Shown: positions 8,601 to 17,200 of the stretch, piece after piece
Layout: every line of letters starts with the position of its first letter
How positions within the stretch are numbered: the stretch's first letter is position 1
Source of the DNA: Echinicola marina
Lineage (GTDB): Bacteria > Bacteroidota > Bacteroidia > Cytophagales > Cyclobacteriaceae
DNA: 64,000 bases
Assembly: GCF_020463795.1 (NCBI RefSeq)
Contig: NZ_CP080025.1
Coordinates: 4,337,501 to 4,401,500, forward strand
Reading direction: 5' to 3'
Notes under the pieces: generated by a model
What the model saw: only the letters and a program-made list of their open reading frames with translations
Databases searched by the model: none
Told to the model about the DNA's origin: nothing
Program-made: the position numbers and the translations under genes

Positions 8601-9960
8601 CACAGCAGGAGCAGAAGTGCAAAGACCGCTGGCCACTGTTGTTATTGGAGGATTGATAAGCAGCACCTTGTTGACTCTCTTTTTACTTCCTGTACTTTAC
8701 CAATGGGTAGAGAGGAAAAGTACCCTTGCAACCTTTCCAAAAATAGGAACCGCTTTGCTATTGGTCGGACTATTCATGGGCACACAAAGGGTCAAAGCAC
8801 AAAATCAGGACAGCATACCAAGCCTCAGTTTGAATGAAGCAATGGAAATGGCCAATACCAATTATCCACTGATCAGTAAAGCCAAAATGGAAATTGAAAA
8901 GCAAGTATCCATGAAAAAGAGCGCTTGGGATATGGGCAATACGCAGGTATTTACCGGTGGAGAAGAATTGCTTGATGGAAAGGGAATCTATACTCGATTA
9001 GGCCTAATGCAACAACAAATAGACATATTCGGAGTGCCTTCAAAAATCAAATACCAACAACAAAAAGTAGCACTTGCTGAAGCTGCCTTAAACCTTTCGG
9101 CATTGGAGCTGAAACGAGAAGTCAGTAAAGCCTTTGCCAACTTATATATTGCGAAAAGGAAACTATCATTATATACACATTTGGACAGTTTGTTTGAAGA
9201 GTTTAGCCGGGCCGCAAAGTTAAGATGGGAAACTCAAGCAAGCAGTAAACTGGAATGGTTGACTGCTGAAAACAAGGCCAAGCAAATAGAAATTCAAAAA
9301 CAGCAGGCCTGGCATGATCTGAATATTGCAGAACAAAAATTCAATTTGTGGCTGGTAAGCGACCAAAGATACACCATAGCCGTGGATAGCGAAACATCAC
9401 TTTTGGAGGCCTTTACTAGCAATGATCCTAACCTTGAAGCCCATCCAAGTATGGTGCTTTCCTCTGAAAAAAATGAATTGGCCATTAGATCATTGAAGAA
9501 AGCCAAAGCCGCTTATTTACCAACCATTAGCGGACAGTATGGCTGGCAAAACGTCAATGGATCAAGTGGATACAATGCGTTCCAAATCGGATTGAATATT
9601 CCATTGGCCTTTAATGTCAACCAAGCAAAAGTACAAAGTGCCAAAATCAGTGCTGAACAGGTTGATAAGGATTATCAGGAACAGTTAATAAAACTCAAAA
9701 CTGCTTATTCAAATAGTTTGGAAGCCAATATTAAATGGAAAATATCCTACCAATATTACCTTACAGAGGCATTGCCCTTGGCAGTTGAACAGGAAAAAGG
9801 AGCGCAACTAGCTTATAAGCAGGGAGCCATTGATTATGTTACCTTCTTGGAGAATATCAATACCGTTATGGATATCAAGTTTGGGGCATTGGAGACTTTA
9901 GAAAAATACCTGATGAGCAAGGTGAACTTATCCTATTTCGAAATCCCTCTAAAATACTAG
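5614..9960 (+). CDS. czcA: CusA/CzcA heavy-metal RND pump fused to a CzcC/TolC-like outer-membrane factor
   Basis: The 1448-residue protein has two parts. Residues 1-1040 are a full heavy-metal-efflux RND pump: TM1 is followed by KQLPIDAVPDITNNQVQV, TM4 carries GAIDFGIIVDGAVIIVES (Asp400 and Asp406 of the proton relay), and twelve TM helices flank two periplasmic loops. Residues about 1070-1448 are a TolC/CzcC-type outer-membrane factor (LNEAMEMANTNYPLISKAK and long amphipathic helices). The joint at about 1044-1063 is a hydrophobic stretch ending VKAQ that looks like a retained signal peptide, which would carry the second part across the inner membrane. Such fusions are familiar in Bacteroidota. 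Together with the adaptor gene 5 nt downstream it should export divalent or monovalent metal ions. The metal is not defined. Confidence 0.92.
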   Translation: MINQLIDFSIKNKLIISLFTIALVVAGIWSVKQLPIDAVPDITNNQVQVITQAPNLGTEDIEQFITYPVELAMANLPGVKEVRSVSRFGLSLVTIVFNDDMDTYLPRQLVAEKLDAIREEIPSGFGSPTIGPISTGLGEIYQYTLEIAPDYKDKYNITDLRTIQDWIIRRQMAMVPGVVEVNAFGGKIKQYEVAVAPDELRAIGISILDIYEALQKNNQNTGGAYIERSHQANFIRGEGLIRNLDEIRNIIISNEEGLPIKIKDVADVRFGHAVRYGAFTKNGEGEAVGGMILMLKGANSDKVITAVKSRIEQIQESLPEGIRIKPFLDRSKLVEKTTSTVKTNLLEGGLIVIFVLVLLLGNWRGGLIVASTIPLSLLFAFILMKAFGVWANLMSLGAIDFGIIVDGAVIIVESTVFLLYSKLREGKELNGQLKDEVASVASKRMMNAAFFGQLIILIVFLPILALEGVEGKMFKPMALTFIFAMIGAMLLCLTYVPMISAVFIKASKKKTSQSWGDKIISAVENAYLPLLQWVLKQSKWVVAIALVLFSMAIYSFSKMGGEFIPQLDEGDIAFHIMLQPGSALSESLETSTRIEQIILDNFPEVEQVMSRFGVADVPTDPMPMDIADCFIILKPKSEWVSAETKEALINKIKEKISIVPGVNYEFTQPIEMRFNELLTGVREDIAIKLFGEDLEVLAQKAQEIGTLVNGIDGVADFRVEATTGLPQMTVDYQRDKLAQYDLNVEDINAIIQTAFAGKKAGVIFEGEKRFDLVLRLDTLYRTQINDVKNLYVNTQDGSQIPLKEIAQVSYQPGPMQISRDNTNRRTYVGINVRGRDIKSLVNEIQDKLKAELKLPPGYYIRYGGAFENFERATSRLLLVVPIALASIFILIFFALGSMKQSLMIFIAIPMASIGGIFSLWLRDMPFSISAGVGFIVLFGVAVLNGLVMINGLNELKMESKLNLNDRIRQGTKRRIRPILLTALTDILGFFPMALSATAGAEVQRPLATVVIGGLISSTLLTLFLLPVLYQWVERKSTLATFPKIGTALLLVGLFMGTQRVKAQNQDSIPSLSLNEAMEMANTNYPLISKAKMEIEKQVSMKKSAWDMGNTQVFTGGEELLDGKGIYTRLGLMQQQIDIFGVPSKIKYQQQKVALAEAALNLSALELKREVSKAFANLYIAKRKLSLYTHLDSLFEEFSRAAKLRWETQASSKLEWLTAENKAKQIEIQKQQAWHDLNIAEQKFNLWLVSDQRYTIAVDSETSLLEAFTSNDPNLEAHPSMVLSSEKNELAIRSLKKAKAAYLPTISGQYGWQNVNGSSGYNAFQIGLNIPLAFNVNQAKVQSAKISAEQVDKDYQEQLIKLKTAYSNSLEANIKWKISYQYYLTEALPLAVEQEKGAQLAYKQGAIDYVTFLENINTVMDIKFGALETLEKYLMSKVNLSYFEIPLKY

Positions 9961-9964
9961 AAAA

Positions 9965-11146
9965 ATGAAATTCAAATATTTATATAATATCATATTTATT
10001 GTTCTATTAAGTGCTTGCAACCCAAGTGATGAAAAATCTCTTCACAATACTAAAGGCGGAGCAGAGGATCATTCTGAGCATGAAAATGATCAATCAGTAC
10101 ATTTATCAGCAGATCAGGTTGAGGCATTGCAGATAAAAGTAGACAGTATTCCAAAAAGAATCATTACTGGAATAGTGGAAGCCAATGGCGTACTGGAAGT
10201 ACCTCCTCAAAATGAGGCGAACATAACGGCGATCATAGGGGCAAATGTCAATAATATCAAAGTAATTGAAGGTGATAAGGTACATAAAGGTCAAATAATA
10301 GCCTATGTGAGCCACCCGGATTTGATCCAATTGCAAATCGATTACCAACAAAAGTGGAATGAATTGAAGTTTGTTCAGCTGGAATATGAAAGACAGAAAA
10401 CACTTTTTGAAAATGAAGTTGGGGCTGGAAAGGAATTTCAACAGATTAAGGCCAATTTGGCTGGGTTAAGAGGAAATGTAACTGGAATGGAAAGCCAACT
10501 AAACCTACTTGGCATTTCACCAAAAAACATCCAAAAAGGAAATATCTCAGCAAATATCCCCATAAAAAGCCCCATCTCAGGATATGTTAAAAAAGTCCAT
10601 ATTAAAACTGGCCAGTATGTTTCTCCCCAATTCACCATGTTTGAGGTAGTAAACATAGAACATATTCATGCTGATCTGATGGTATTTGAAAAGGATATCT
10701 ACAAAGTCAAGGTAGGACAAAAGGTGAGATTCAAAGTACAAACCCTTCCAGAAGATGAACTCTATGCCGAGGTATATGCTGTAGGAAAATCCTTTGAAGA
10801 AAAACCTAAAGCGGTGCATATTCATGCTGAAATAGCAAATAAAAAGGGACTATTGATTCCGGGAATGTATGTGCGAGGACAGGTAATCATTGATGGCAAA
10901 CTGGAATATGCAGTTAAGGAAGGAGCCATAGCTAAATCGGGTGAAAAACACTTCCTCTTTGCTGCCAGCAAAAATGGCAAAGAATGGGATTTTAAACCCA
11001 TTGAAGTTTTGGTAACCGATGGTAATGACAGTTGGAAATCCATTAAGTTCTTAAATGCTGCAGACCAACATCAACAATTCGTCATGAATCAAGCCTACTA
11101 TATCATGGCCGAGATGAATAAAGGAGAAGGTGGACATCATCATTAG
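9965..11146 (+). CDS. czcB: Efflux RND periplasmic adaptor subunit (CzcB type)
   Basis: This 393-residue membrane-fusion protein bridges the inner-membrane pump and the outer-membrane factor. It begins with a lipoprotein signal (IVLLSAC, Cys18). The biotinyl-lipoyl halves (NVNNIKVIEGDKVHKGQIIAYVSHP and IPIKSPISGYVKKV, each quoted only in part) are split by an alpha hairpin (residues about 120-185). Beta-barrel and membrane-proximal domains follow. A His-rich segment after the Cys (DHSEHENDQ) and the C-terminal GGHHH suggest metal binding. The start is 5 nt after the pump stop, so both belong to one operon and form one complex with the fused outer-membrane factor. Confidence 0.92.
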   Translation: MKFKYLYNIIFIVLLSACNPSDEKSLHNTKGGAEDHSEHENDQSVHLSADQVEALQIKVDSIPKRIITGIVEANGVLEVPPQNEANITAIIGANVNNIKVIEGDKVHKGQIIAYVSHPDLIQLQIDYQQKWNELKFVQLEYERQKTLFENEVGAGKEFQQIKANLAGLRGNVTGMESQLNLLGISPKNIQKGNISANIPIKSPISGYVKKVHIKTGQYVSPQFTMFEVVNIEHIHADLMVFEKDIYKVKVGQKVRFKVQTLPEDELYAEVYAVGKSFEEKPKAVHIHAEIANKKGLLIPGMYVRGQVIIDGKLEYAVKEGAIAKSGEKHFLFAASKNGKEWDFKPIEVLVTDGNDSWKSIKFLNAADQHQQFVMNQAYYIMAEMNKGEGGHHH

Positions 11147-11322
11147 CGGTAAATGGTTTTGGATTACTAATTTATTTTGATAGGGGCCTGTTTCATTTTG
11201 TGGACAGGAGAAAAATGTTCCTTTGAAGCTAGCCCTAATTGACTCCTATAAAAATCCTTTCATTTTTATGCTAAATTGATTTACTTGTTTATATATTTAA
11301 AGTAAAATGTAAGTTGACTAAC

Positions 11323-12105
11323 ATGAATCTATACACGAATAACTGTTCTGCCCTCATTTGTTTTTTTCTACTATTTTTCACCATCCAAGCTAGCTTTGCC
11401 CAAATAGGAGTAGGAGCAAAAAAGCCCAAAAGTGCAAAATGGCTGTTTGATGGAAGCCGTGAAATGCTTGATGAAAAATGGACCTATTGGGAAGGGCCTG
11501 GACTAAAAGCCTCTTTGCCTATCAAATGGCAGCTGTCAGAAGACCCTGTCCATGGAGACTTGGTCTTAAACACCTTTGATGAAAGTGCGGCCAATGGACG
11601 CTATGGTGCGGCAGATATTGTCACCAAAGAAAAGTACAGGGATTTTAGATTGCACATCGAATTCCTTATCCCGAAAAAGGGAGGCAATAGTGGTGTTTAT
11701 TTGCAAAACAGGTATGAAATTCAAGTGTTGGACGGTGATTCTACCAGCCATGGCATGGCCGCCATCATCAATGAAAAAGCTGCTCCCTATCATGTCTATA
11801 ATGGTCTGGGAAAATGGAACGCTTATGATATACAGTTTCGCGCCGCCCGCTTTGATAAGCAGGGGAAATTAATAGAGAGACCTTTGGTAACGATCTACTT
11901 CAACGGTGTAAAAGTTCATGAAAACGAGCATATACAGCAAGTTTGGGGAGGAGCATATTCAGGATTGGATGGCGGCAATGATGGAGGCAAAGGAGTGACT
12001 GACCGTCCGGGAGGCTTAAAATTACAGTCTGAAGGTCATGAAGTATTGTACAGAAATATCTGGATTGAAAATTTGAATATCAAAAAGTCCAATACCGATT
12101 TCTAA
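11323..12105 (+). CDS. Secreted DUF1080 (3-keto-disaccharide hydrolase) family protein
   Basis: A signal peptide ending SFAQ precedes a single DUF1080 jelly-roll domain of about 230 residues. Family landmarks are WLFDGS...W near the start, YRDFRLHIEFLIPKKGGNSGVYLQ in the middle (quoted in fragments: DFRLHIEF, GGNSGVYL), YEIQVLD, the ITIYFNGVKVHEN-like strand, and a C-terminal stretch, GGLKLQSEGHEVLYRNIWI. These proteins are concanavalin-like and several hydrolyse 3-keto-glycosides. The substrate here is unknown. The ATG at 11323 was preferred over an in-frame TTG at 11314. A terminator follows, so it is probably a single gene. Confidence 0.87.
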   Translation: MNLYTNNCSALICFFLLFFTIQASFAQIGVGAKKPKSAKWLFDGSREMLDEKWTYWEGPGLKASLPIKWQLSEDPVHGDLVLNTFDESAANGRYGAADIVTKEKYRDFRLHIEFLIPKKGGNSGVYLQNRYEIQVLDGDSTSHGMAAIINEKAAPYHVYNGLGKWNAYDIQFRAARFDKQGKLIERPLVTIYFNGVKVHENEHIQQVWGGAYSGLDGGNDGGKGVTDRPGGLKLQSEGHEVLYRNIWIENLNIKKSNTDF

Positions 12106-12122
12106 GCATAACTATATTATAG

Positions 12123-12173
12123 AAAAAGGCCAGCAATCTGAAAACAGTAGTTTATGGATTACTGGCCTTTTTT
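12123..12173. terminator. Bidirectional terminator between convergent genes
   Basis: An 11-bp stem (12123-12133 with 12162-12172) has A-runs on the left and T-runs on the right, so it can end transcription on either strand. It lies between the DUF1080 gene and the minus-strand HD-PycTM gene. Confidence 0.8.
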
Positions 12174-12189
12174 GATGTCTGTGAACCAT

Positions 12190-13374
12190 TTAGTAAGTAT
12201 CCACCGGAAAGAAAATAGTAGCGACTGCAAATGCTAAAATCGAAATGATAAATCCAAACATAAAAACGGTATAACTCTTTCTCAGTAGAACATATTTTTT
12301 TGCCAATACCTTTCCCAAATAATAAATATCCCTGGTCATACTGCCATAGAGATAATCTGCATTATCTAACATTTTACCCATGCCATATTCATATTCTGCC
12401 AAGCTCATTTCATGAAAATTGCCGAAGTAAAGAAGATTTCCTTCCTTATTATCAATGCTTTCCTTGGTCACCTTTCCTGATGTTACATTAGGACGGGTAG
12501 CCAAAATAGCAAACACCATCGTCACCAAACTTGTCGCGAGCAGCATTGTGGTTGGAATAATATAATTTGGATACTCTTCCAATTTCCTGAGCAATACTGA
12601 AACGATAATGGTGAGTATTATTGAATTTACAGAAATCATGATATTTGCCTTATTGTCTGCAATGGAGGAGAGCTCCAAATGATTTCTTGAAGTGGTCCTA
12701 AAAAGTGTTTCTACGCCTCTTTCTGTTCCCTTTTTCTTTTTTTTCTTTTTATCTGATTTTTGTTCGGTTGCTTCTATTTTCTCGATCAAGGTATTGATGT
12801 TTTTTTGTTTTCCAATTTGACATTTTTGCTGGCAATATTCCGTCTTGTACTGATGCTTGTTTAAAAAGATCAAATTTGAACGAAGCCAAGAGTCTAAATC
12901 CAAATTCAAGAGTTTCAGTTCCATTAATTCTTCTCTTAACTTCAATGATCTTTGGTAGTAATCATCCCTAGCCAAATGGGAGAGATCAGCATCACACAAT
13001 ATTTTTTCTATTAAAACGGATGGTTTTTGAGGCATTTGGGTAGAGTAAATACAACTTTGAACTTTCTCTACAAATTCCTCTCCCATGCCATTTTCCAATA
13101 AAAATGTTTTGGCTATTTTGGCCCCCTCACTTTCATGGTTTTCCAGTTTTGATCTGGCCCAACAGCCCACATCATGAAACCAAGCTGCAATCAGCAAAAC
13201 CAATTTTTCCTCTTTGGAAAGAGAATGATGGGAACTTATTTCTTCGCAGGCCTTGACTACGTCTATAGTGTGTTCCAGATTATGGTATTTGAAAAGCTTT
13301 TGGTTACTATCTTCATAGAGGGCTTTTACATAAGATGCTACCTTATGAAGTAAATTAATATTAACTTCTTCCAT
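12190..13374 (-). CDS. HD phosphohydrolase fused to a Pycsar-effector-like (PycTM/DUF5706) membrane domain
   Basis: Residues 1-200 form an HD domain. YHNLEHT holds H31 and H35, WFHDVG holds the H67-D68 signature, and CDADLSHL supplies the distal Asp near 128-130. A Lys-rich linker follows (about 206-216). Residues 226-390 match the DUF5706/PycTM family: SSIADNKANIMISVNSIIL leads into TM1 (249-263), TM2 is at 272-292, and a final TM is at 369-389. PycTM domains are the membrane effectors of Pycsar cyclic-nucleotide anti-phage systems. No pyrimidine cyclase gene is nearby, so this is a stand-alone protein. Such HD fusions occur on Bacteroidota chromosomes, and the role may be nucleotide signalling rather than defence. 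Domain calls are confident, function is not. Confidence 0.82.
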   Translation of the reverse strand: MEEVNINLLHKVASYVKALYEDSNQKLFKYHNLEHTIDVVKACEEISSHHSLSKEEKLVLLIAAWFHDVGCWARSKLENHESEGAKIAKTFLLENGMGEEFVEKVQSCIYSTQMPQKPSVLIEKILCDADLSHLARDDYYQRSLKLREELMELKLLNLDLDSWLRSNLIFLNKHQYKTEYCQQKCQIGKQKNINTLIEKIEATEQKSDKKKKKKKGTERGVETLFRTTSRNHLELSSIADNKANIMISVNSIILTIIVSVLLRKLEEYPNYIIPTTMLLATSLVTMVFAILATRPNVTSGKVTKESIDNKEGNLLYFGNFHEMSLAEYEYGMGKMLDNADYLYGSMTRDIYYLGKVLAKKYVLLRKSYTVFMFGFIISILAFAVATIFFPVDTY

Positions 13375-13428
13375 ATATATTAAATACTTTAGAATGAACT
13401 AAATTTAACAGTATTATATTAGTAAAGC

Positions 13429-14292
13429 ATGAATTCATTTAAGTTTATAGTCATTTTATTTTTTGTACTCATCCATTCCTGTGGCCTTAAAGAAAGGCGC
13501 TTTGATGGTACATATACCTCCCCAGAATCCTATGATTTGACAAAGGGAGAAAAGCTGATCATCCCAGAAGTCCTAGATGAAGTTTCTGGAATTACCATTG
13601 GTGATAACGGCAATATCTGGGCTATTCAAGATGAAGCCTCCATCGTCTATGAATTAAAATGGCCCAACAAAAAAATCCTGAGAAAGAGTAAGTTTGCCAA
13701 AAATATGGATTTGGAAGACATCCTTTATACCGAAAAAGGACTATATGGACTCAAAAGTAATGGTGATATTTATGAAATAATTAATGTATTTGAAGAAACT
13801 GTGAGTTCCGTGAGCTATGATTTTCCTTTTGATGGAAAAAGGGACTTGGAATCTCTGGCCCAATTATCTGATGACCAAGCCATTCTATTTTGTAAATCCT
13901 GTAAATTAGATAAGGATAATGAAGCCAGTGCTTTCGTTTTTGATTTTAACACCAAAACTTACAGCGAAATCAAAGATTATAAATTGACCGAAAAGGAGCT
14001 ACGAAAAATTCTCCATGAAGAGACTGATTTTAAATTGACGATAAAACCCTCTGCTGCGGTCATGCATCCTATTGAAAGGAAATTATATGTCATTTCATCT
14101 GTTGGAAAATGGCTGCTGATCATGGATAAATTTGGGGATGCTGAAGAGATTCACCGATTGGACCCAAGACTTTTCAAACAGGCGGAAGGAATCACTTTTA
14201 ACCAAAGAGGAGACATGTTCATTTCAAATGAAGCGCATGACGGAAACCCTAATATTTTGAAGTTTGACTACCTTCCCCAATCCAAAAAATGA
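13429..14292 (+). CDS. SdiA-regulated-type beta-propeller lipoprotein
   Basis: The 287-residue protein has an N-terminal lipoprotein signal (ILFFVLIHSC, Cys near residue 18). Repeated propeller-like strands follow, such as LDEVSGITIGDNGNIWAIQDE and GITFNQRGDMFISNEA (given in part). These fit the SdiA-regulated family of calcium-dependent six-bladed propellers that are exported in Bacteroidota and Proteobacteria. Its stop codon overlaps the ATG of the next gene (ATGA at 14289), so it is translationally coupled to the large metallophosphoesterase-barrel protein and may act with it at the cell envelope. The biochemical activity is unknown. Confidence 0.75.
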   Translation: MNSFKFIVILFFVLIHSCGLKERRFDGTYTSPESYDLTKGEKLIIPEVLDEVSGITIGDNGNIWAIQDEASIVYELKWPNKKILRKSKFAKNMDLEDILYTEKGLYGLKSNGDIYEIINVFEETVSSVSYDFPFDGKRDLESLAQLSDDQAILFCKSCKLDKDNEASAFVFDFNTKTYSEIKDYKLTEKELRKILHEETDFKLTIKPSAAVMHPIERKLYVISSVGKWLLIMDKFGDAEEIHRLDPRLFKQAEGITFNQRGDMFISNEAHDGNPNILKFDYLPQSKK

Positions 14293-17200
14293 AACATATA
14301 GCTTTATTAATGTTTTTTTCCCTAACTGGCATACTCCAGGCCCAAACACTGGAGAGAAGGATCATCCTGATCGGGGATGCGGGAGAATTAGATGATGGCA
14401 AACATCCTGTGGTAGAATTGGTGAGTGAATTCATAGATGAAGATACCCTTAGCCAAAAAACTGATATCCTATTTCTTGGTGATAATATTTACCCTAAAGG
14501 AATGCCCGAAATCGGAGATCCTAATAGACCAGAAAGTGAATATATTTTGACACTTCAGGCAAATATGGCGGATAAAGTTAATGGCGAAGTGATTTTTCTA
14601 CCGGGCAATCATGATTGGGAAAAAGGACATGAAGGAGGCTATGCTGCTGTATTGAGGGCCCAAGCCTTTATCGATTCATTGAATAGAGAAAAGTTGTTTT
14701 GGAAGCCAAGAGATGCCTGCCCAGGCCCAGAACTTCGAGAAATAGGTGATAAGGCCATTATGATCATTGTAGACAGTCAATGGTGGCTGCACCCCAATGA
14801 AAAACCCGGATTGGATTCAGACTGTGACTACAAAACTGCTGAGGAAGTCTTGGCTGCCATGGCAGATATGGTCAATGCCAATAAAGACAAGACCATTATC
14901 TTGGCGATGCACCATCCGCTCAAAACCTACGGGGAACACAATGGAGCTTATAACTGGAAGGACCATCTTTTTCCTTTTACGGCAATCAACCCCAATTTAT
15001 ATATCCCGCTTCCAGTCATTGGGTCCATTTACCCCTTGTATAGGACCTATCTAGGCAATATTCAGGATATACCGCATCCCAAGTACCAGGAAATGATTGA
15101 AGGCATCAATAAAATCATTTCAAGTCATTCCAAGGTCATCGTAGTAGGCGGACATGAACACGCTTTGGAGTATACCTTGGATCAACATATACACCATATC
15201 GTTAGTGGATCTGGCTCCAAAAGCACAAAATTAAGGAAAAATAAACCATGTCTTTTTGCTATGGACCAAAGGGGTTTTGCCAGTCTGGACCTATATAGTA
15301 ATGGAAGCGTAAATCTAAATTTCTTTAGTTTGGAAATTGGGCTCAATCCAGTTTATCAATCAGAAATTATTAAGGGAAAACCCTTATTGCTCGATTCACT
15401 TAATATCAATAGTAACACATTCCCTGATACTGTAAAAGTGTCCATCAGTGAACAATATCACGCAAACAGGCAACAAGAAAAATGGTATGGAACCAACTAT
15501 AGAAAAATATGGAGCGAGGAGGTAGCATTTAGGGTATTCGATATCAGTAAGGAAAGAGGTGGAATGAAAATCGTCAAAAGGGGCGGAGGCATGCAAACCA
15601 AATCCCTTAGACTTGAAGATAGTTCAGGAAAACAATATGTGCTAAGATCAGTGGAAAAATATCCAGCAGCGGCTATTCCAGAAGTACTGAGAAAAACAGT
15701 GGCCATAGATATTGTACAAGATCAAATTTCAGCTTCAAATCCATATGGAGCCATAATGATTCCTCCTTTGGCAGATGCCCTTAAAGTTTACCATACTCAT
15801 CCAGAGTTGGTGTGGCTCCCTGATGATCCTGCATTGGGTATATACCAGCAGGAATTTGGAAATGCGGTTTATCTCTATGAAGAAAGGGAAACAAGCCCTG
15901 AAGGGCTGAGTGATGAAGATTATAAGTTTTACAGCACAGAAAAAATGCTCAAAAAACGCTTGGAAGACCAAGATTATGTCCTGGATCAAAAAAATGTGCT
16001 TCGTGCAAGATTGTTGGACTTGTTTATAGGCGATTGGGATAGACATGATGACCAGTGGAGATGGATAGGAATAGAACACAAAGAGGGAAGGGAATTTCTC
16101 CCCATGCCCCGCGATAGAGACCAAGCTTTTTTTGTAAACCAGGGAATCTTACCCAAAATAGCTAGTAGAAAGTGGATCATGCCTAAATTTCAGGGATTTG
16201 ATGACCACTTGCGGGATATCAATGGTTTTATGTTTAATGGGAGATATTTTGATCGTTCATTTTTAAACGACCTTGATCGGGAAGATTGGGAAGATGAATT
16301 GGATCGTTTTCAAGAGAAGATGGACAGCAACACCATCGAAGGGGCAATAGCAACTTTACCAAAGACCATCCAAGACATCCTTCGAGAAGAACATCATATT
16401 AATTCTACATTGAATTTTCGAAAATCATGGATAAAAGAGGAAGCATTAAAGTATTATGGGTTTTTAGCTGAAAATGTAGATGTATATGGAACAAATAAAG
16501 ATGAACTGTTTGAAATTAGGCATGAACCGGATGGAAAGGTAGATGTAGAAATTACCAAAATAACCAAAAAAGGTAAGCTGGAGCAAAAATTTTTTAGCAG
16601 GAAATTCGATCCGGAAGAAACGAAAGAGGTCAGAATCTACGGACTGAATGGAGATGATAAATTCAACATAATAGGGAAGGGCCCAGGAAAAATTAAGATA
16701 AGGTTGATGAGCGGACTTAGTGCTGACACCATCATCGACGATAGCCAGCTTAAGAAAAAATCCAATATTATCTATCAATGGAAAGACCAAAAAGACAATT
16801 TACATTTGGGCACTTCAAATAAAATCAAAGAGTCAAAAAGCAGTACCGTTTTCAATTACAACAGAAAGGCTTTTAAATATGATATCTTAATGCCATTGGC
16901 TTCCTTTGAATATAATGTTGATGATGGGATCTTTTTGGGGGCAGGAGCCCTTTGGACAACCCATGGATTTAGAAAAGATCCCTATGCCGTAAAGCAAAGT
17001 ATCAAGGCCAATATGGCCGTAAAAACAGGTGCTTTTAATATTTACTACGAAGGACATGCCATAAAACTCATCAATCAACTGGACTTAGAGTGGAACGCTT
17101 CCTTAAGAGCGCCAGATTATGTGAATAATTTCTTTGGCTATGGAAATGAAAGCAGCGAGTTCCTAAAGGATGAATTCGGTCCCCAATATTACAGAATAAG

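Noticed and set aside
12690-12760. Poly-Lys run in the HD-PycTM gene as a frameshift site
   Set aside because: The homopolymer-rich stretch codes for a plausible charged linker and the frame continues through the PycTM domain without a break.
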